64,000 nt of DNA. Origin: Aedes albopictus. Lineage: Eukaryota; Arthropoda; Insecta; Diptera; Culicidae. Numbering within the stretch: position 1 is the stretch's first letter; each line of letters starts with the position of its first letter. A program made the translations under genes and the position numbers. The stretch is from contig NC_085138.1 of NCBI RefSeq assembly GCF_035046485.1, forward strand, positions 41,141,464 to 41,205,463. The letters are read 5' to 3'. The notes under the pieces are model-generated. The model did not search any database. It saw nothing but the letters and a program-made list of their open reading frames with translations, and was not told the origin of the DNA. Positions 20,307 to 32,597 of the stretch are shown here, piece after piece.

Positions 20307-21925
20307 AAACATTTCAAATTTAATTTTCAAACTTAATTTTTCTAGTCTAAATCGGTGATTCTAGAACCCAATTGCACAGTGTTTTATTTTGCCGATTTCG
20401 TGCGCTTTTTTAATAACTTTTTAACCGTTGATTTTTGCGGTATAATTTCTTCGGAGAAGTTTCTACATAAGACAAAGCGCATCTTTTGACATTAAGAGCT
20501 GGATGATCAATGCACCTATAAGTGAGATAAAAAAAAAATATTTTTTCAAAAAATGCAGATAGACGGCAAAGTTGTGCAAAATACAATTTTGAACAACTTT
20601 GTCAAAGACGTCATAATGCTAAATCTCATACTTTACGAGATATATTGCGTTGTATGTGCATGAATCATATATTTCATCATAACTTTTCAACGGGATTTTT
20701 TAAATTTTTTTCGTTTTCTACAAAGTTGTTTGGAATGTAAAAATACATGTTTTTGCTGAACATCGAAAAACGCTAGCTTTTTGAATAAAAAAGTTATTTA
20801 CAAATTACTGATTTTCATAGGGTAACTTTGAACACGTCTAACTGCTTTCGGCGCAAAATGGCGCAGAGAACCGTTTTAAATAATGAAACAACTATGTTTC
20901 TACTTTATGAAAATGGCTTAAACTTTTGTTATTTTTATTATAACTTTTAATCAAGAATGTTTACATTATTTGCATGTTTTCAAAAGTTGTTGAGCATACA
21001 AAAATACGCAATTTCGCTGATCATTGCGACATTTTATCTCGTTAAATGAAGAAGTTATTAAATATTTTCAATATTTGGTAATTGTTTGTTTATTTACCAT
21101 AACACATAAAGAATACACTTGTATACAAAAGTTTAAGCCATTTTCATAAAGTAGAAACATAGTTGTTTCATTATTTGAAACGGTTCTCTGCGCCATTTTG
21201 CGCCGAAAGCAGTTAGACGTGTTCAAAGTTACCCTATAAAAATCATTAATTTGTAAATAACTTTTTTATTCCAAAAGCTAGCGTTTTTCGATGTTCAGCA
21301 AAAACATGTATTTTTACATTCCAAACAACTTTGTAGAAGACGAAAAAAAATTAAAAAATCCCATTAAAGAGTTATGATGAAATATATGATTTCTAGGGGT
21401 CATGCACATACAACGCAATATATCTCGTAAAGTATGAGATTATGCATTATGACGTCTTCGACAAAGTTGTTCAAAATTGCATTTTGCACAACTTTGCCGA
21501 AGACATCAAACGTCTATCTGCATTTTTTGAAAAAAATATTTTTTTATCTCCCTTATAGGTGGATTGATCATCCAGCTCTTAATGTCAAAAGATGCGCTTT
21601 GTCTTATGTAGAAACTTTTCCGAAGAAACTATATCGCAAAAAGTTATTAAAAAAGCGCACGAAATCGGCAAAATAAAACACTGTGAATTGGGCCAAATTT
21701 GTGCTCAAAATTGTGATATCTCTACTGGTTTCTGAGATATTTGAATAAAAATCTAGCTTTTTAGTAGTTTTTGGGTTGGATACCAAAATATGACATTTTT
21801 TTTTCAAATATCTCGGCAACCAGTGGAGATATCGCAATTTTGAGCACAAATGCGGCCCAATTGGGTTCTAGAATCACCGATTTAGTCTAGAAAAATTAAG
21901 TTTGAAAATTAAATTTGAAATGTTT
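20307..21925. repeat. Giant foldback element with arms of about 0.6-0.7 kb
   Basis: The left arm (20307 to about 20930) and right arm (about 21140 to 21925) are inverted copies over their whole length. For example, CTGCTTTCGGCGCAAAATGG at about 20840 is mirrored near 21195, and AAGATGCGCTTTGTC at about 21589 mirrors GACAAAGCGCATCTT near 20473. Identity is high by eye, and only about 200 bp separates the arms. The right arm contains an extra hairpin (21691-21856) absent from the left arm. No frame encodes a recognisable protein. The right end abuts the next GCCTTTCTCG-family copy. Confidence 0.85.
21691..21856. repeat. Small foldback nested in the right arm
   Basis: Inverted arms run from about AATTTGTGCTCAAAATTG to CAATTTTGAGCACAAATG, enclosing related ATCTC...GAGAT phrases. 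The matching site in the left arm (CCCAATTGCACAGTG, near 20368) lacks it. CCAATT flanks the hairpin on both sides in the right arm, consistent with a 6-bp target duplication. It therefore inserted after the two arms were formed. Confidence 0.75.
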
Positions 21926-21926
21926 T

Positions 21927-23260
21927 GCCTTTCTCGTACACTAAGTGTACTAGAAAGGCTATATGTTCACTCCAAAAATTACTATTTGGTAGAAGGCCCG
22001 GAGGGTCGAGTAACATATACCAATCAACTCAGCTCGATGAATTAAGGTGATGTCTGTGTGTGTGCATGTGTACTCACATCACTTTTAGACAGTAAACCTC
22101 AACTGATTTTAATGACCGACGGTTCATTCGACGCGGAATATGGTCCCATTGTTTCCAATTGGAAATGGTTCGGATCGGTTCAGCCGTTCCGGAGTTATGG
22201 CCATTTACGTGTTCCGGACCGGTACCCGGGGAAGAGGCCAAATATGAAAATGCTACAAACCCATGCATGCGACACATCAAACCGCGGCATTTTCGATAAC
22301 CTGATGGAAGGTTAACAGGAAAATATTCTCAGAACATATCTGAACCGGTAGTGAACCGGAACCGGTTCCAGGTGTCCTGCCGGAAGTGACCAAGTATAAA
22401 AGTGAATCAAACCCATGCATGCAAAATATCGCGGCACTTTCGATAACATGATAAGCACGGTTAGCAAGAAAATAGTTTCAGACCATATTTCGGACAACAG
22501 GTAGTGTTCCAGAACCGATTCCCGCCAGAAGTGGATAAATGTATAAGAAAACTGATCGCTCTTGATATGGCTTTGGTCACCGTTTACTTGATCTTGTTCG
22601 CTTTTAATTTGTGTTTCTCATATCCTTACACAACTTTCTGAATGATTTTTGTTCTTGTCTGGTGTCTGTTCTCTGTGGTCTAGGTTCAATCCTAGCCGAC
22701 GCCGTCGACTATGCCATTTCAGACTCCTGGGGTGTAAATATACAATAGTATGGACCAAAGTTGTACGGGAAAATTAAAATTAAATCGCATTAACTCAGAA
22801 AACAGTTTTTTAAATCCTCTTTTGCATCTAAAATTACTCGCACTATGTAATGTGGTTGAAATTTGTATGGGATTTAGTATGTGAAATTTTATATGCTTGC
22901 ATTTAAATTTGATTTCAAATTTTATATCAATCTTGTAAACCTATGATAATTATATTTATAATTGAATGTATAATAATATAATAATTATAATTATAATTGA
23001 ATATTGCCTAAATTGTGCAGAAAAAACTTTGACGAAGTCAGATATTTTTCCACAATGCCTACACGTTGAACATGACATCGGAATATGTGCCATCAAACAA
23101 ATTCACAATTCGATGATGGCTTTGATAAAATTCTTGCTTTTTAAAATAAAGTATTCTCAGGATTCACGAACACATCGGCTTACGTCTACGGAAGGATCAT
23201 GAGAACATATTCGACGAGAAAGGCGCTATCACCACTAGGTGGATTAATTTGGGTTTTTTT
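21927..23260 (+). mobile_element. GCCTTTCTCG-family repeat, copy 2 (both ends)
   Basis: Begins with the hairpin GCCTTTCTCGTACACT...GTGTACTAGAAAGGC and ends with CGAGAAAGGC (23215-23224), then CACCACTAGGTGG, then GGG and a T-run. The two ends are therefore inverted copies of a 10-mer. A few 152-bp-type units (about 22180-22545) are followed by AT-rich filler. T-runs on both sides are compatible with a short T-rich target duplication. Non-coding. Confidence 0.8.
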
Positions 23261-24370
23261 AAATCTTCTAGCGATTTCCAAAAACAACCCCAGAAATTTA
23301 TTAGGAAAATCCTTGGAAATTGACTTCAGAAATCTAATACAAATTCTTTAGTAATTACTCTAGAGGTTTTTCCAGAAGTCTCCTCCAGGAATCCTTCAGT
23401 TATTCTTCCAGGGAGTCCTTAAGAAATTGTCCTAGCTATTCAGTCATACATTCTTCTGAAGATTGTTCAAAAAATTCCTTTCCAAATTTTTCCAGGGATT
23501 CTTTGAGAAATTCCACCTTTACGCGGCCGCGTGAATGAAATCCGCGCAAAAAAGACCTGACTGTATTTAAGGAACCTCAATTTTTTTTACATGGACTTCT
23601 ATTGAAACTGTATCACGAATAATCTCAGGCGATTTTTTTAAATTTATTTTTTTAATCGAAATTCAGAAAACAAGGACTCTTCAAAAAAATCTATAAAGAT
23701 TTATTATCTATCAAGGGTTTCTGCAAAAATTTCTTCCACGAGTTCGTTAACAAAATCTTTTTTCGGAAAACATTCGATTGATTCCTTCAGAAATATCTAC
23801 AGGAATTCAAAAATCTACTGAAGGTTTTTATTTGTCGGAGAAATTCCTCCAGGAAGTTTTTCGGAAAACTTCAAAAATTTCTCCAAGGATTATTTAAGGA
23901 AGTTTTCCAAAACTTTCTTCACAAATTCTTCTTTCTTGAAAAGTTCTCAAGAATTGCTTAAATCAATTTCTAAACAGATTCTTTCAAAGATTTTCTTTCA
24001 AATCTTCCCTCAGAAGTTCATCCAAAAGTTTTTTTTCCAGAAATTCGTATATGTATTCCTGCGTTAATTAATCCTGGGATTCCTCCAGGAATTTTCAGCG
24101 ATTCTGTTGGAAATTTTTGCCGAAATGTCTGAAAGATTTTTTTCAGGATTTTCTTTACTAATTCCCACAGAAATTTCTTCAAAACTGTTTTCATGTGTTT
24201 TAGTGCTTGCAGAAATTACAGAGACTACTTCAGAAATAACTTCGGGTACTCCTTCATGTGTTTCCTCAAACATTCATAATCATCAATGATGATTCATCAT
24301 GTATCATGTATCATCATGTATTCTATCAGGAATTCATTCAGAAATTCATCCAGAAATATTTCGGACTTCA
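23261..24370. repeat. Degenerate TTCCTYCAGRAATT repeat field
   Basis: Same diverged repeat type as 16871-18460. It includes a short ATCATGTATC cluster near 24290-24325. No gene is supported. Confidence 0.55.
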
Positions 24371-24579
24371 GTCACAGAAAAGCGTTGATTGTTTGCCAAC
24401 GTTTCGGACTTCAGCAAGGCCTGTTTGTTGTGTAAAAGAGCGGGATAATTTTTATCGTTCATTGATGATTAGTTTTAACAAGAATTGATTTTTCAAATCC
24501 AATTTCTCATTACATTTTTAGGATTCTTAAGGGCGAACGGGACGGTCGGGGAAATATCAGCCATTGCTGTGTTGCTACT

Positions 24580-24708
24580 AAGATGGTAATCTTAGATTCT
24601 ATTTCATATTTTGCAACAAAAACCTATCATTGTGTATGCTCACTTGCAGTGCAACTGCTGATTGTTTTTCAGCACCTTCAGTGCGATAGAAATCGAGATT
24701 ACCATCTT
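24580..24708. repeat. Short foldback
   Basis: AAGATGGTAATCTTAGATTC at the left is mirrored by GAAATCGAGATTACCATCTT at the right, with about 80 bp between. About 22-bp inverted ends. Probably part of a MITE-like repeat, but no target duplication was found. Confidence 0.55.
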
Positions 24709-26737
24709 CAAAATCACGCGGCAATATGTTAAAAAGAGAAAGAAGATAGGAAAAATAACACGGCATCCCGTATAACTTTAACAGTGATTTCTTTGGATAG
24801 TCATCGTGAAGTTCTTTCAGAAACACGTTCACGGATTTCTCCAAGAGCCTTTTCGTAAAATCTTCCAGGAGTTCTATACATTGTTTTTTCAAGAGTTTTT
24901 CAAAAACTTCCAGGACTTTCTAAAGGGGGTTATCCGGGAATTTCTTCAGAAATTAAAAATGGTAAAAACACAAATGCACGCACGAGTGTAGGAAAGTGGA
25001 ACCATCTCGGCAGGGCTCCTATTTTGGGCTTTTTTCTGCTATAACTCAGCCAATTTTGAAGCAATTGACATAATTTTTGGAACGCGGTGAGATAGCTAAA
25101 GTATCCAGCCATCAACAAAATTTCAAGTCAATTGGTTTAGAATTGACTGAGTAATAGCAGAAAGTGCCCAAAATACCGGCCACTGCCCAAGTGGCTCGCT
25201 ACCCTATTATAGATTAACAATGCTTTAGCTTCAATAACTCGTATTATACTACTAGGTGCCTGTAAAATAAAGTTCTATGATAAGTCTCTCATACACTATT
25301 ACCACTATTTTGGCTATATAAGGCGAACAATGTTGTTGATTACACTAGTTTACAAAATAAAACGAAAGTCGTGAACTTCTGTCAACGACCAAAATTTTTG
25401 AAGCATAATTTAGCGCTGATTTCGAAACCGTGCTTCAAGAAATTTAAAGTAGAACAGTTTTTTAGTTTTAGCTCAATATCGAGTTTTATAACTTTTTAAA
25501 ATATGGAATTTAAGAAAATTCAAATATCTTGCGTTTTGATCAACCAATTTTAAATCTTTTTCCATAAATTAAAAGCTGAATATAATACCATTCGATCATC
25601 TGAACGCAGGTTTTGGGTCAGATTGATTAAATTAAAGATATTGGTGAGTTTTGGGGACGATCTCCTTAAATTTTAGCTAATTTTCCAAAAATATATGAAG
25701 AAATGTATTTTTTTGAATAAGAAAAAAACAATTTAAAAATTCTTTTTCAATTTTTTTTGACATATCATATGTAGGCGAGTTACAGTAAAAAAATCAGCTC
25801 AATCGAAGCCTTGGTTACGGAGAATGAGATGTGTGGAGTGAGCAACTTTGCTCAAAAATAGAACAAAAATCGATTTCAAATCATCAACCTTGTATGGAAA
25901 GTCGAAAAATTTTCCGCTCTAATGTAATTTTTTTCCTTCGCGTTTACGAACTCAGGGCTTGATTCTACACCATAAACGTTCATCAGCTTACCGAGTTCAA
26001 AAATGCTGTAAACTAGTGTTATGTTTACAGTTACTTCAAAATGACAAACTCTTTTCTTAATGTGTAAACACAACCTAGACTACTCGCTAGTCATTTCAAC
26101 AAAAAGATGCACTTGAGAGTAGTTTTACAGGATTTTTTTCGTCAAAGAATTGTTGTTTAGGAAATTTTTAGTAAGTGAAGTCAATCCCATGGGAGGTAGC
26201 CGTATAGGGACGCTCAAGTTTGGAAACATTGGGTAACCACCTCTGATATTACCATTACAGCTCTGATTCTTCTTTGAAACTCCATCCAAGATTTGTGCAT
26301 GTGCATACTAGCTATATCAAATATTTAGGTGGCGGAATGTTGAGTATTATTGACAAAAACATACAACCGTATGACACTCGCTTGAAAATGGCTGTCTTTA
26401 ATGAATTATCGGTTTTATGAAAAGATATAAAAATGGCATCTTAGACGGAACTATTAATTCTGTACGGAATGGGCCGCAAGAGAGATAGACTGAAATTCTT
26501 TAGGATTAACCCAACGCAACTAACGAAAAAAAAAAGCAAAAGCTACATTTCATCGGCAACGCAATACACCCACCAGAAAGCAATCCGCAGCACGTTCGGT
26601 GTCTGGCCATATGGCCGAATGCCGGTTGGTCGAATGCCATCTGGCAGAATTATGATCATAGGCATTGGAAGTTCTTTTCTCATTTTTTTGGGAATTCCTT
26701 CTACATTCGCTCATTTAGGTGTTTTTTTTTAATTCCA
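24709..26737. other. Anonymous AT-rich DNA
   Basis: A diverged TTCTCCAGGAA-type patch lies at about 24780-24960. A weak inverted pair lies at about 25000-25200 (CTGCTATAACTCAG against CTGAGTAATAGCAG). The rest (25200-26730) shows no repeat, RNA or coding signal that I can support. Confidence 0.4.
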
Positions 26738-26741
26738 TTAA

Positions 26742-27058
26742 CCGTTATGTGTCTAACAAACTTTTTGCTTTTTTCTACACCATGTATTTTAAATGGGGCC
26801 GGGTCACAACGTCCGAGGCCATACAGTCCCGGACATTAAGTCGCGTTTTTTTGCGAAATAGCGTCCAAAAGTTTAGATGCGTCATAATATCCTATGTGCC
26901 TTCTTTCCTTGGACTTCGTGGCGTATCTGCAAGTTCGGACGTTATGCCCCGAAAAAATGCGCCATAAAGTCCTGGGACTTTATGGCCTCGGACGTTATGA
27001 TACTGCGCCATTTTAAAGGGGTGCTGGGTACCCGGGTACCCTGTCGGCCACATAAGGG
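26742..27058. mobile_element. TTAA-flanked MITE (piggyBac-type)
   Basis: TTAA lies at 26738-26741 and 27059-27062. The element between begins CCGTTATGTG and ends CACATAAGGG, nearly complementary ends starting with C and ending with G. TTAA targets and short CCC-type ends are typical of piggyBac-related MITEs. The 317-bp interior has phrases such as GTCCCGGACATTAAG and GTCCTGGGACTTTATGG that partly repeat each other. No coding sequence. Confidence 0.75.
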
Positions 27059-27062
27059 TTAA

Positions 27063-28155
27063 TATTAATTTCTACGTGAATGCCTTTATTTATTCCTTTT
27101 TAAGCTTTTTTTACAATTTTATTGACAAAGTCTTTGTTAATTGTTTCACTAAGTCGTGATAATTCCCTTGGAAATACACTCAGCAATTTATTTGGCGATA
27201 TCTTCAAAAAATCATTTTTAAATTCATTTTATGACTTCCATTGGTTATTTGTTTTGCAGTTTCTTGAATCCTTTAGAAATTCATTTAGCAGATCTTTCGG
27301 AAATTTGGTTGGAACTTTTTTCGGTAATTCCTTGCAATATTTCATTGAAAATTATTTTGTGAGTTCCTTCAGTAATTAAGTTGATATTTTTTCAACAATT
27401 TCTTTGACATTGCCGAAATAATGCAATTTATTTCGAAGATTTTTTGGGTTCTTCAATTCTTTTGGAAATTCCTTCAACAGTGTCTTTGAGAACATGTGAG
27501 TCAAAATACTCGGGAATTCCATTGGCACTTTATTTGGGATTTTCTTCGGTAGTTCCTTTGGAAATTGCTTCTGGGAATCCCACGACAATTACTTCTGGAA
27601 TTTCATTAGTAATTCATATGGAAACTCGTCATGCAGTTTTTTTTGCGAATTATTTTTGCAATATACTATACAAGTAATATATTGGAAAATAACTCAGGAA
27701 ATTCTTTCTTAAATTTCTTTAGAAATTACTTTGGCAATAGTTCCGCTAACCAATTAGCAATTTCTTTAGGGCTTCTTTCGTAAATTCTTTTGCCAATTAC
27801 TGAATTACTGAAGCAATTTTCAAACAATGTTAGTTGCTTCAGTATTTATTTTGATAATTACAAAGATTGTGTAGACCTCAACAAATTCCTTCGGTAATTA
27901 ATTTTGGATTTTTTTTAACATTTATTTCGGCAACTCATATGGAGATTATGTTGCAATGTCTTCCGACTATTTATTGAGTGATTTCTTAACAATTACTTAA
28001 CAATTCTCATGGCTTTTCCTGAGAATTCTTTTGGAATTATTTGGCCATAATTTCTTAGATTTTTTTGGCGAGTACTTTGAAAATTTCTTGTAAACATTCC
28101 TTTGAGAATCCTTTGATCTTCTCTGGAAATTTTATCGAGAATTCCAATTGAAGTT
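27063..28155. repeat. Degenerate TTCCTTNGGAAATT repeat field
   Basis: About 1.1 kb of loosely repeated TTCCTTTGGAAATT and TTTCTTTGG phrases, resembling the other diverged palindromic fields. Open frames through it (for example 27122-27379) are rich in Phe and Ser and are repeat artefacts. Confidence 0.55.
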
Positions 28156-28162
28156 TCTTTTT

Positions 28163-29330
28163 GCCTTTCTCGTACACTAAGTGTACTGGAAAGGCTATAT
28201 GTTCACTCCAAAAATGTCTTTTTGATAGAAGGTCCGGAGGGACGAGTCACATATACCAATCAACTCAGCTCGACGAGTTGAGGTGATGTCTGTGTGTGTA
28301 TGTGTGTATGTGTGTATGTGTGTGTGTGTATGTGTGTGTACAAAAAACTCACATCACTTTTTGGTAGTAAACCTCAACCGATTTTAATGACCGATGGTTC
28401 ATTCGACGTGGCATATAGTCCCATTGTTTCCTATTGAAAATGGTTCGGATCGGTCCAGCCGTTCCGGAGTTATGGCCATTTAGGTGTTCCGGACCGGTAC
28501 CCTTGGGAGGGGTCAGCCATGAAAATGCAACAAACCCATGCATGCGACACATCAAACAGCGGCATTTCCGATAACCTGATGAACGGTTAGCAGGAAAACA
28601 GTATCAGACCATATATGAACAGGTAGTGTTCCGGAACCGGTTCCGGGGGTTCCGACGGAAGTGGACAAATATAAAAGAGAACCAAACCCTTGCATGCGAC
28701 ACATCAAACAGTGGCATTTCCGATAACCTGATGAACGGTTAGCAGGAAAACAGTATCAGACCATATCTGAACCGGTAGTGTTCCAGAACCGGTTCCGGGG
28801 GTTCCGACGGAAGTGGACAAATATAAAAGAGAACCAAACCCTTGCATGCGACACATCAAACAGTGGCATTTCCGATAACCTGATGAACAGTTAGCAGGAA
28901 AACAGTATCAGACCATATCTGAACCGGTAGTGTTCCAGAACCGGTTCCGGGGGTTCCGACGGAAGTGGACAAATATAAAAGAGAACCAAACCCTTGCATG
29001 CGACACATCAAACAGTGGCATTTCCGATAACCTGATGAACGGTTAGCAGGAAAACAGTATCAGACCATATCTGAACCGGTAGTGTTCCAGAACCGGTTCC
29101 GGGGGGTCCCGACGGAAGTGGCCAAATATAAAGGAGAACCAAACCCATGCATACGACACATCAAATCACGGCTTTTCCAATACCCTGATGGCCAGTTATT
29201 AAGGAAGTAGGCTCAGACCACATTGGAGACTAACAGTTGTATTGCGGAACCAGTTCCGGGTGTCTCGTCGGAAATCGCCTTATATAAAAGTGAAACAAAC
29301 CCATAGACTGCCTGAGATAACTTACCGAAC
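28163..29330 (+). mobile_element. GCCTTTCTCG-family repeat, copy 3
   Basis: Starts with the family hairpin after a T-run, then a (TG)n tract, then well-preserved tandem units. The phrase CCGGTAGTGTTCCAG recurs at 28772, 28924 and 29076, which gives a period of exactly 152 bp. Adjacent units here are almost identical, so the array expanded recently. The family 3' end is not present before 29330. A 68-residue frame in the first part (28349-28555) is identical to one at 45783-45989, which shows how recently the two copies diverged, not that it is a gene. Confidence 0.85.
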
Positions 29331-29432
29331 TAAGTATTTTCAATGCGTACGACGCGTAACGTTTTCTTAAATTTTTTTTTCTAGACCGACGATACGATTT
29401 TTTTTCTGAACCGCTGCATAAATAAAGAAATC

Positions 29433-29493
29433 TCTTCTTCTTCTTCTCTATGGCTATACGTTCCCACTGGAACTTGATCTGCCTCGTTTCAAC
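29433..29493 (-). mobile_element. SINE 3' tail fragment
   Basis: On the minus strand it reads GTTCCAGTGGGAACGTATAG followed by an AGAAGAAG tail. This is the same 3' end as the complete SINE at 44390-44658. Only about 60 bp remain. Confidence 0.7.
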
Positions 29494-31025
29494 TTTTTTT
29501 TTATTCCTGTTCGGGTGTGTCACTGCGACCAGTTTTTAGATCTATTGTGACATTACCCGTATCCTTAGTGTAGTGCATGTCGCATTACTCAATTGCCATT
29601 GAAGGGCAATAAAGTATCGATTTTGATACAGTTTTTGTTTTGTTTTCTTATGTGCTTCAGGAGCAATATAGAAAACAAAACAAAAGTACTGATAATTGAT
29701 CATGCATCGGAAACCTAACATCACCCTTGTTTTACTGCTAATCTCTCCCCAGTAAGAAGTTTAGAGCCCGGGTTTTAACATTAGCAGCAATACCATTTCA
29801 ATAATAAAACATATGTTCAGTAATAAGGATTCTAGTATGTTCCTTGCATACCAGCACATACCAGTCTTCGAAGAGTTAGTACATACATGGATCCCTAACC
29901 CGATTTGATGTCCTTTGCATCAAGTTTAGCCTCGAACGGCGAGGTTTTTAACTATCTGCAAAGTAAAGTTGGTTAACTTAGTTTTATTCAGAGACCGTAA
30001 GCCACCACGATAGCAGGGACAAGGACTGAATACTATGATTCCTTGAATTGCCAGAACGCATATTCCAAAATTGGAAAAGAAGGACGACACAAGGTTTCGG
30101 TAGATTTTACTCCGTAACGCAACACGAAAAGGTGTTCTACCCACGTTACGGGCTCCGTTAACGATCGACCATCTTTGAAACCCCCTCAATCATTCATCCA
30201 TCAGCACGCACAGTGGTCCAGATTTGAAAATACCTGGCAAAAATTGCCAAATCATAGTAGTCTGCTAAATTTAGCCTACATGAGTGTATTGGAACATGAT
30301 TTAGCGCTCAATTCTATTTTAAAGGCATTTTCATTTTTTGTCGATTTCTTCGAACAAAATCCGGACAAAATTGATGTTTTTCATACAATTTTACTCCACA
30401 CATATTATCATGGCGCTATTGTTTTGGCAGATCTTGTCAGTTGCATTTTTCTTTAACCGATTCTGCATAGATAAACGAGCATTTGAACGGAATCACCCCG
30501 CGGGGAGTAGCGGGGAGCGATATGTAAGACACTTTGAATTCAAACTGTAAGAATTTTTCTTACTAATGCCATGTAATGTCAATTTAGAAGCCAAAAGTGT
30601 TATTTTGATCTTTTGCTCCATTGCAGATGTCTGATATACACAAGAACTTACAAATAAACTTTTGAAAGCAATTGTATTACTTATATCAATAGACTTTTGA
30701 AGTGGTTGAACTTGTTTGTGTTCTTTATCAAAAATTTAGTACTTTTTCCATCAGCAGCTATTCAGTGGTGTAACAAGATACAAAATCAATATTTTCAATT
30801 TATTTAAATGCCAGTTAGTGCTCCTGGTATTATGGATGTATGCTTAATATACTATATCCCATATAAGACATGTTCAAAAATTGAGTTTCTGCCAGCTTTT
30901 CTCAAAATTAGACCTATGTGGCACGGGTCGCCTGACACCTTGGATTGGGGTTCCCTGTTTGGTGGATTTTTACCCCCGGAACAAGGGGTCCTTAGTGCTA
31001 TTCTAAGCCGGCAGCTACACGGGCA
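29494..31025. other. Anonymous DNA
   Basis: No repeat partner in this window and no motif-bearing frame. A frame at 30808-31068 and one at 30175-30456 have ordinary composition but no recognisable domain. Confidence 0.4.
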
Positions 31026-31231
31026 TCGCTTCAACTTGGTGTTCTTTGAGCGCTTCTACAGTTATTAATTAAAGGGCTTGCCTTTGTCTGCCATTGCATG
31101 AATTTGTATATTGTGAGGCAATACACTATACCCAGGGAGTCGAGAATATTTTCCCGACCGAACGGGAATCAAACCCGCCGTTTCTGGATTGGTGATCCAT
31201 AACCTTAACCACTAGACTAACTGGAGACCCC
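31026..31231 (-). mobile_element. tRNA-derived SINE, 3'-truncated
   Basis: On the minus strand it starts GGGGTCTCCAGTTAGTCTAG, with an A box (TAGTCTAGTGG) and a B box (GGTTTGATTCC). It continues through the SINE body with AATACAAATTCATGCAATGG-like sequence to GTTGAAGCGA, where the conserved tail is lost. It closely matches 44390-44658. The tRNA-like head is part of the SINE promoter and is not a tRNA gene. Confidence 0.85.
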
Positions 31232-31283
31232 TACCTGGGGACGTAACCAATCGTACACATATTTTGCACAGTTGTTTTATTGT

Positions 31284-31490
31284 GTTTCCAGTTCAAAACC
31301 GAATTAGCGACATTTTTTCTTTTACTTCCGCTGCTTTTGCCTTGCGTTATACACTATGTCTGAAGTGGGGCGCTGTATAGAACACCAGGTGTACAATACA
31401 GCGCCCCACTTCCGACGTTGTGTTTAACGCAAGGCAAAAGCAGCGCAAGTAAAAGAAAAAATGTCGCTAATTCGGTTTTGAACTGGAAAC
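31284..31490. repeat. Foldback element with arms of about 95 bp
   Basis: GTTTCCAGTTCAAAACCGAA at the left and its complement at the right bound two nearly identical inverted arms (31284-31378 and about 31394-31490) with a centre of about 15 bp. Size (207 bp) and build match the foldbacks at 2771-2979 and 14042-14210. Non-coding. Confidence 0.8.
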
Positions 31491-32289
31491 ATTATAAATG
31501 CAAAGAGGAATCAAAACAGTTTTCGAGCTTATTAAACCGCAGTGTAGTAGGCACCCTAACAGAGGGAGGTATAACGATTTTGGTAAATTTGTTACTTTTC
31601 TTAGTTCGGAAACATCCAGTTGGTTCTGTGGATGGAAGGTGTCAATTTTCCAACTGCTGGCAGAGGTTAGGCACTGCAATCTTGCTGCTTGCTACTTTCG
31701 GGTCACCCGCCACCGTTCTCGTGGTGGCTAGCAAGTGAGATGGTGGTCACTTGGTTGAGATGGTGTGATACGTACAAAACGAGGAAGTATCCAGTTAACG
31801 GGGTTAAATAATGTGCTGTGGTAATGTTTATGGATGGTACGCGATTCGTTACATACTTAGCGCTGTCTCAGAGTAACAGACAGGCTTGGCTGACTGAGGA
31901 CATTGCATTGCGGACTGTGGTTTGCTGAGTTCGGTGGATCTGGGGGAACTATGAACTGCAACGCGGCGGGAAGTACTCAACTAAAGTAGTGCAGTTCGTC
32001 TGTGATAATGGGTTATACATTTGATGTTTAGACATTCTTTTTGTTATGTTTAAGCAAATGCATGCATTACCTGCTTTCACGTTTATTTGTGCAACTATTG
32101 CATTTAACCCTAGTAGAATGTTGGGGTCAATATGATCCAGACAGGCTTGCTGAATGTGCACGCCATCGTGGTGCGCTTAGCTTAACATCTTATGAGGGAT
32201 AAGGTTGCACAATTACCCCAAAATGTACAATGACACTTATTGCCCATTTTACTGGCATTTTACTAGATTTGCAGGTATCTCTGAAACAT
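31491..32289. other. Anonymous DNA
   Basis: No convincing repeat or gene. A 106-residue frame (31418-31738) starts inside the foldback and carries no recognisable motif. Confidence 0.4.
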
Positions 32290-32369
32290 ACCGGAAAAAC
32301 TTGTTATTAGAAGGCACGAAATGTAGCTAATTGACAAATTGAGAGATGAAATTTGTGAAAAAAAAATCA

Positions 32370-32442
32370 CGTTCTGGTGGGATTCGAATCCACGACTCCG
32401 TATTCGCTAGATCGGCGCTTTAACCAACTAAGCCACAGAACA
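32370..32442 (-). pseudogene. tRNA-like sequence (tRNA-Thr resemblance)
   Basis: 73 nt on the minus strand. A 7-bp acceptor stem (TGTTCTG with CAGAACG), a D arm (GCTTAGTTGGTTAAAGC) and a T arm (GTGGATTCGAATCCCAC) are all in place. The A-box and B-box sequences resemble tRNA-Thr(AGT). The anticodon stem is spoiled: CCGAT and ATACGG pair only with a bulge, the loop CTAGCGA no longer gives a Thr anticodon, and the T stem has one mismatch. A second, more decayed copy lies inverted at about 32880-32953. I read both as tRNA-derived promoter heads inside a repeat, not working tRNA genes. Confidence 0.65.
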
Positions 32443-32473
32443 AGTAATGATTCTGCAGAATAGAAAGCTAAGC

Positions 32474-32597
32474 TAAAGTGAGAGCGAATTATTTTTTATG
32501 AAGCCGAGACTTACTCTCGTACTCCGCATACCTAGCCATCAGGCAGTTTGTTTTGCTGGTGCCTAATTAGTATAAAATAATTCGCTCTCACTTGTAG
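32474..32597. repeat. Hairpin in the centre of the tRNA-bearing element
   Basis: AAGTGAGAGCGAATTATTTT is mirrored by AAAATAATTCGCTCTCACTT, with a middle of about 75 bp. It resembles a small foldback insertion between the two tRNA-bearing arms. Confidence 0.7.

Noticed and set aside
32370..32442. Functional tRNA gene
   Set aside because: The anticodon stem is disrupted, the T stem has a mismatch, and the sequence is part of a repeated inverted element with a second decayed copy.
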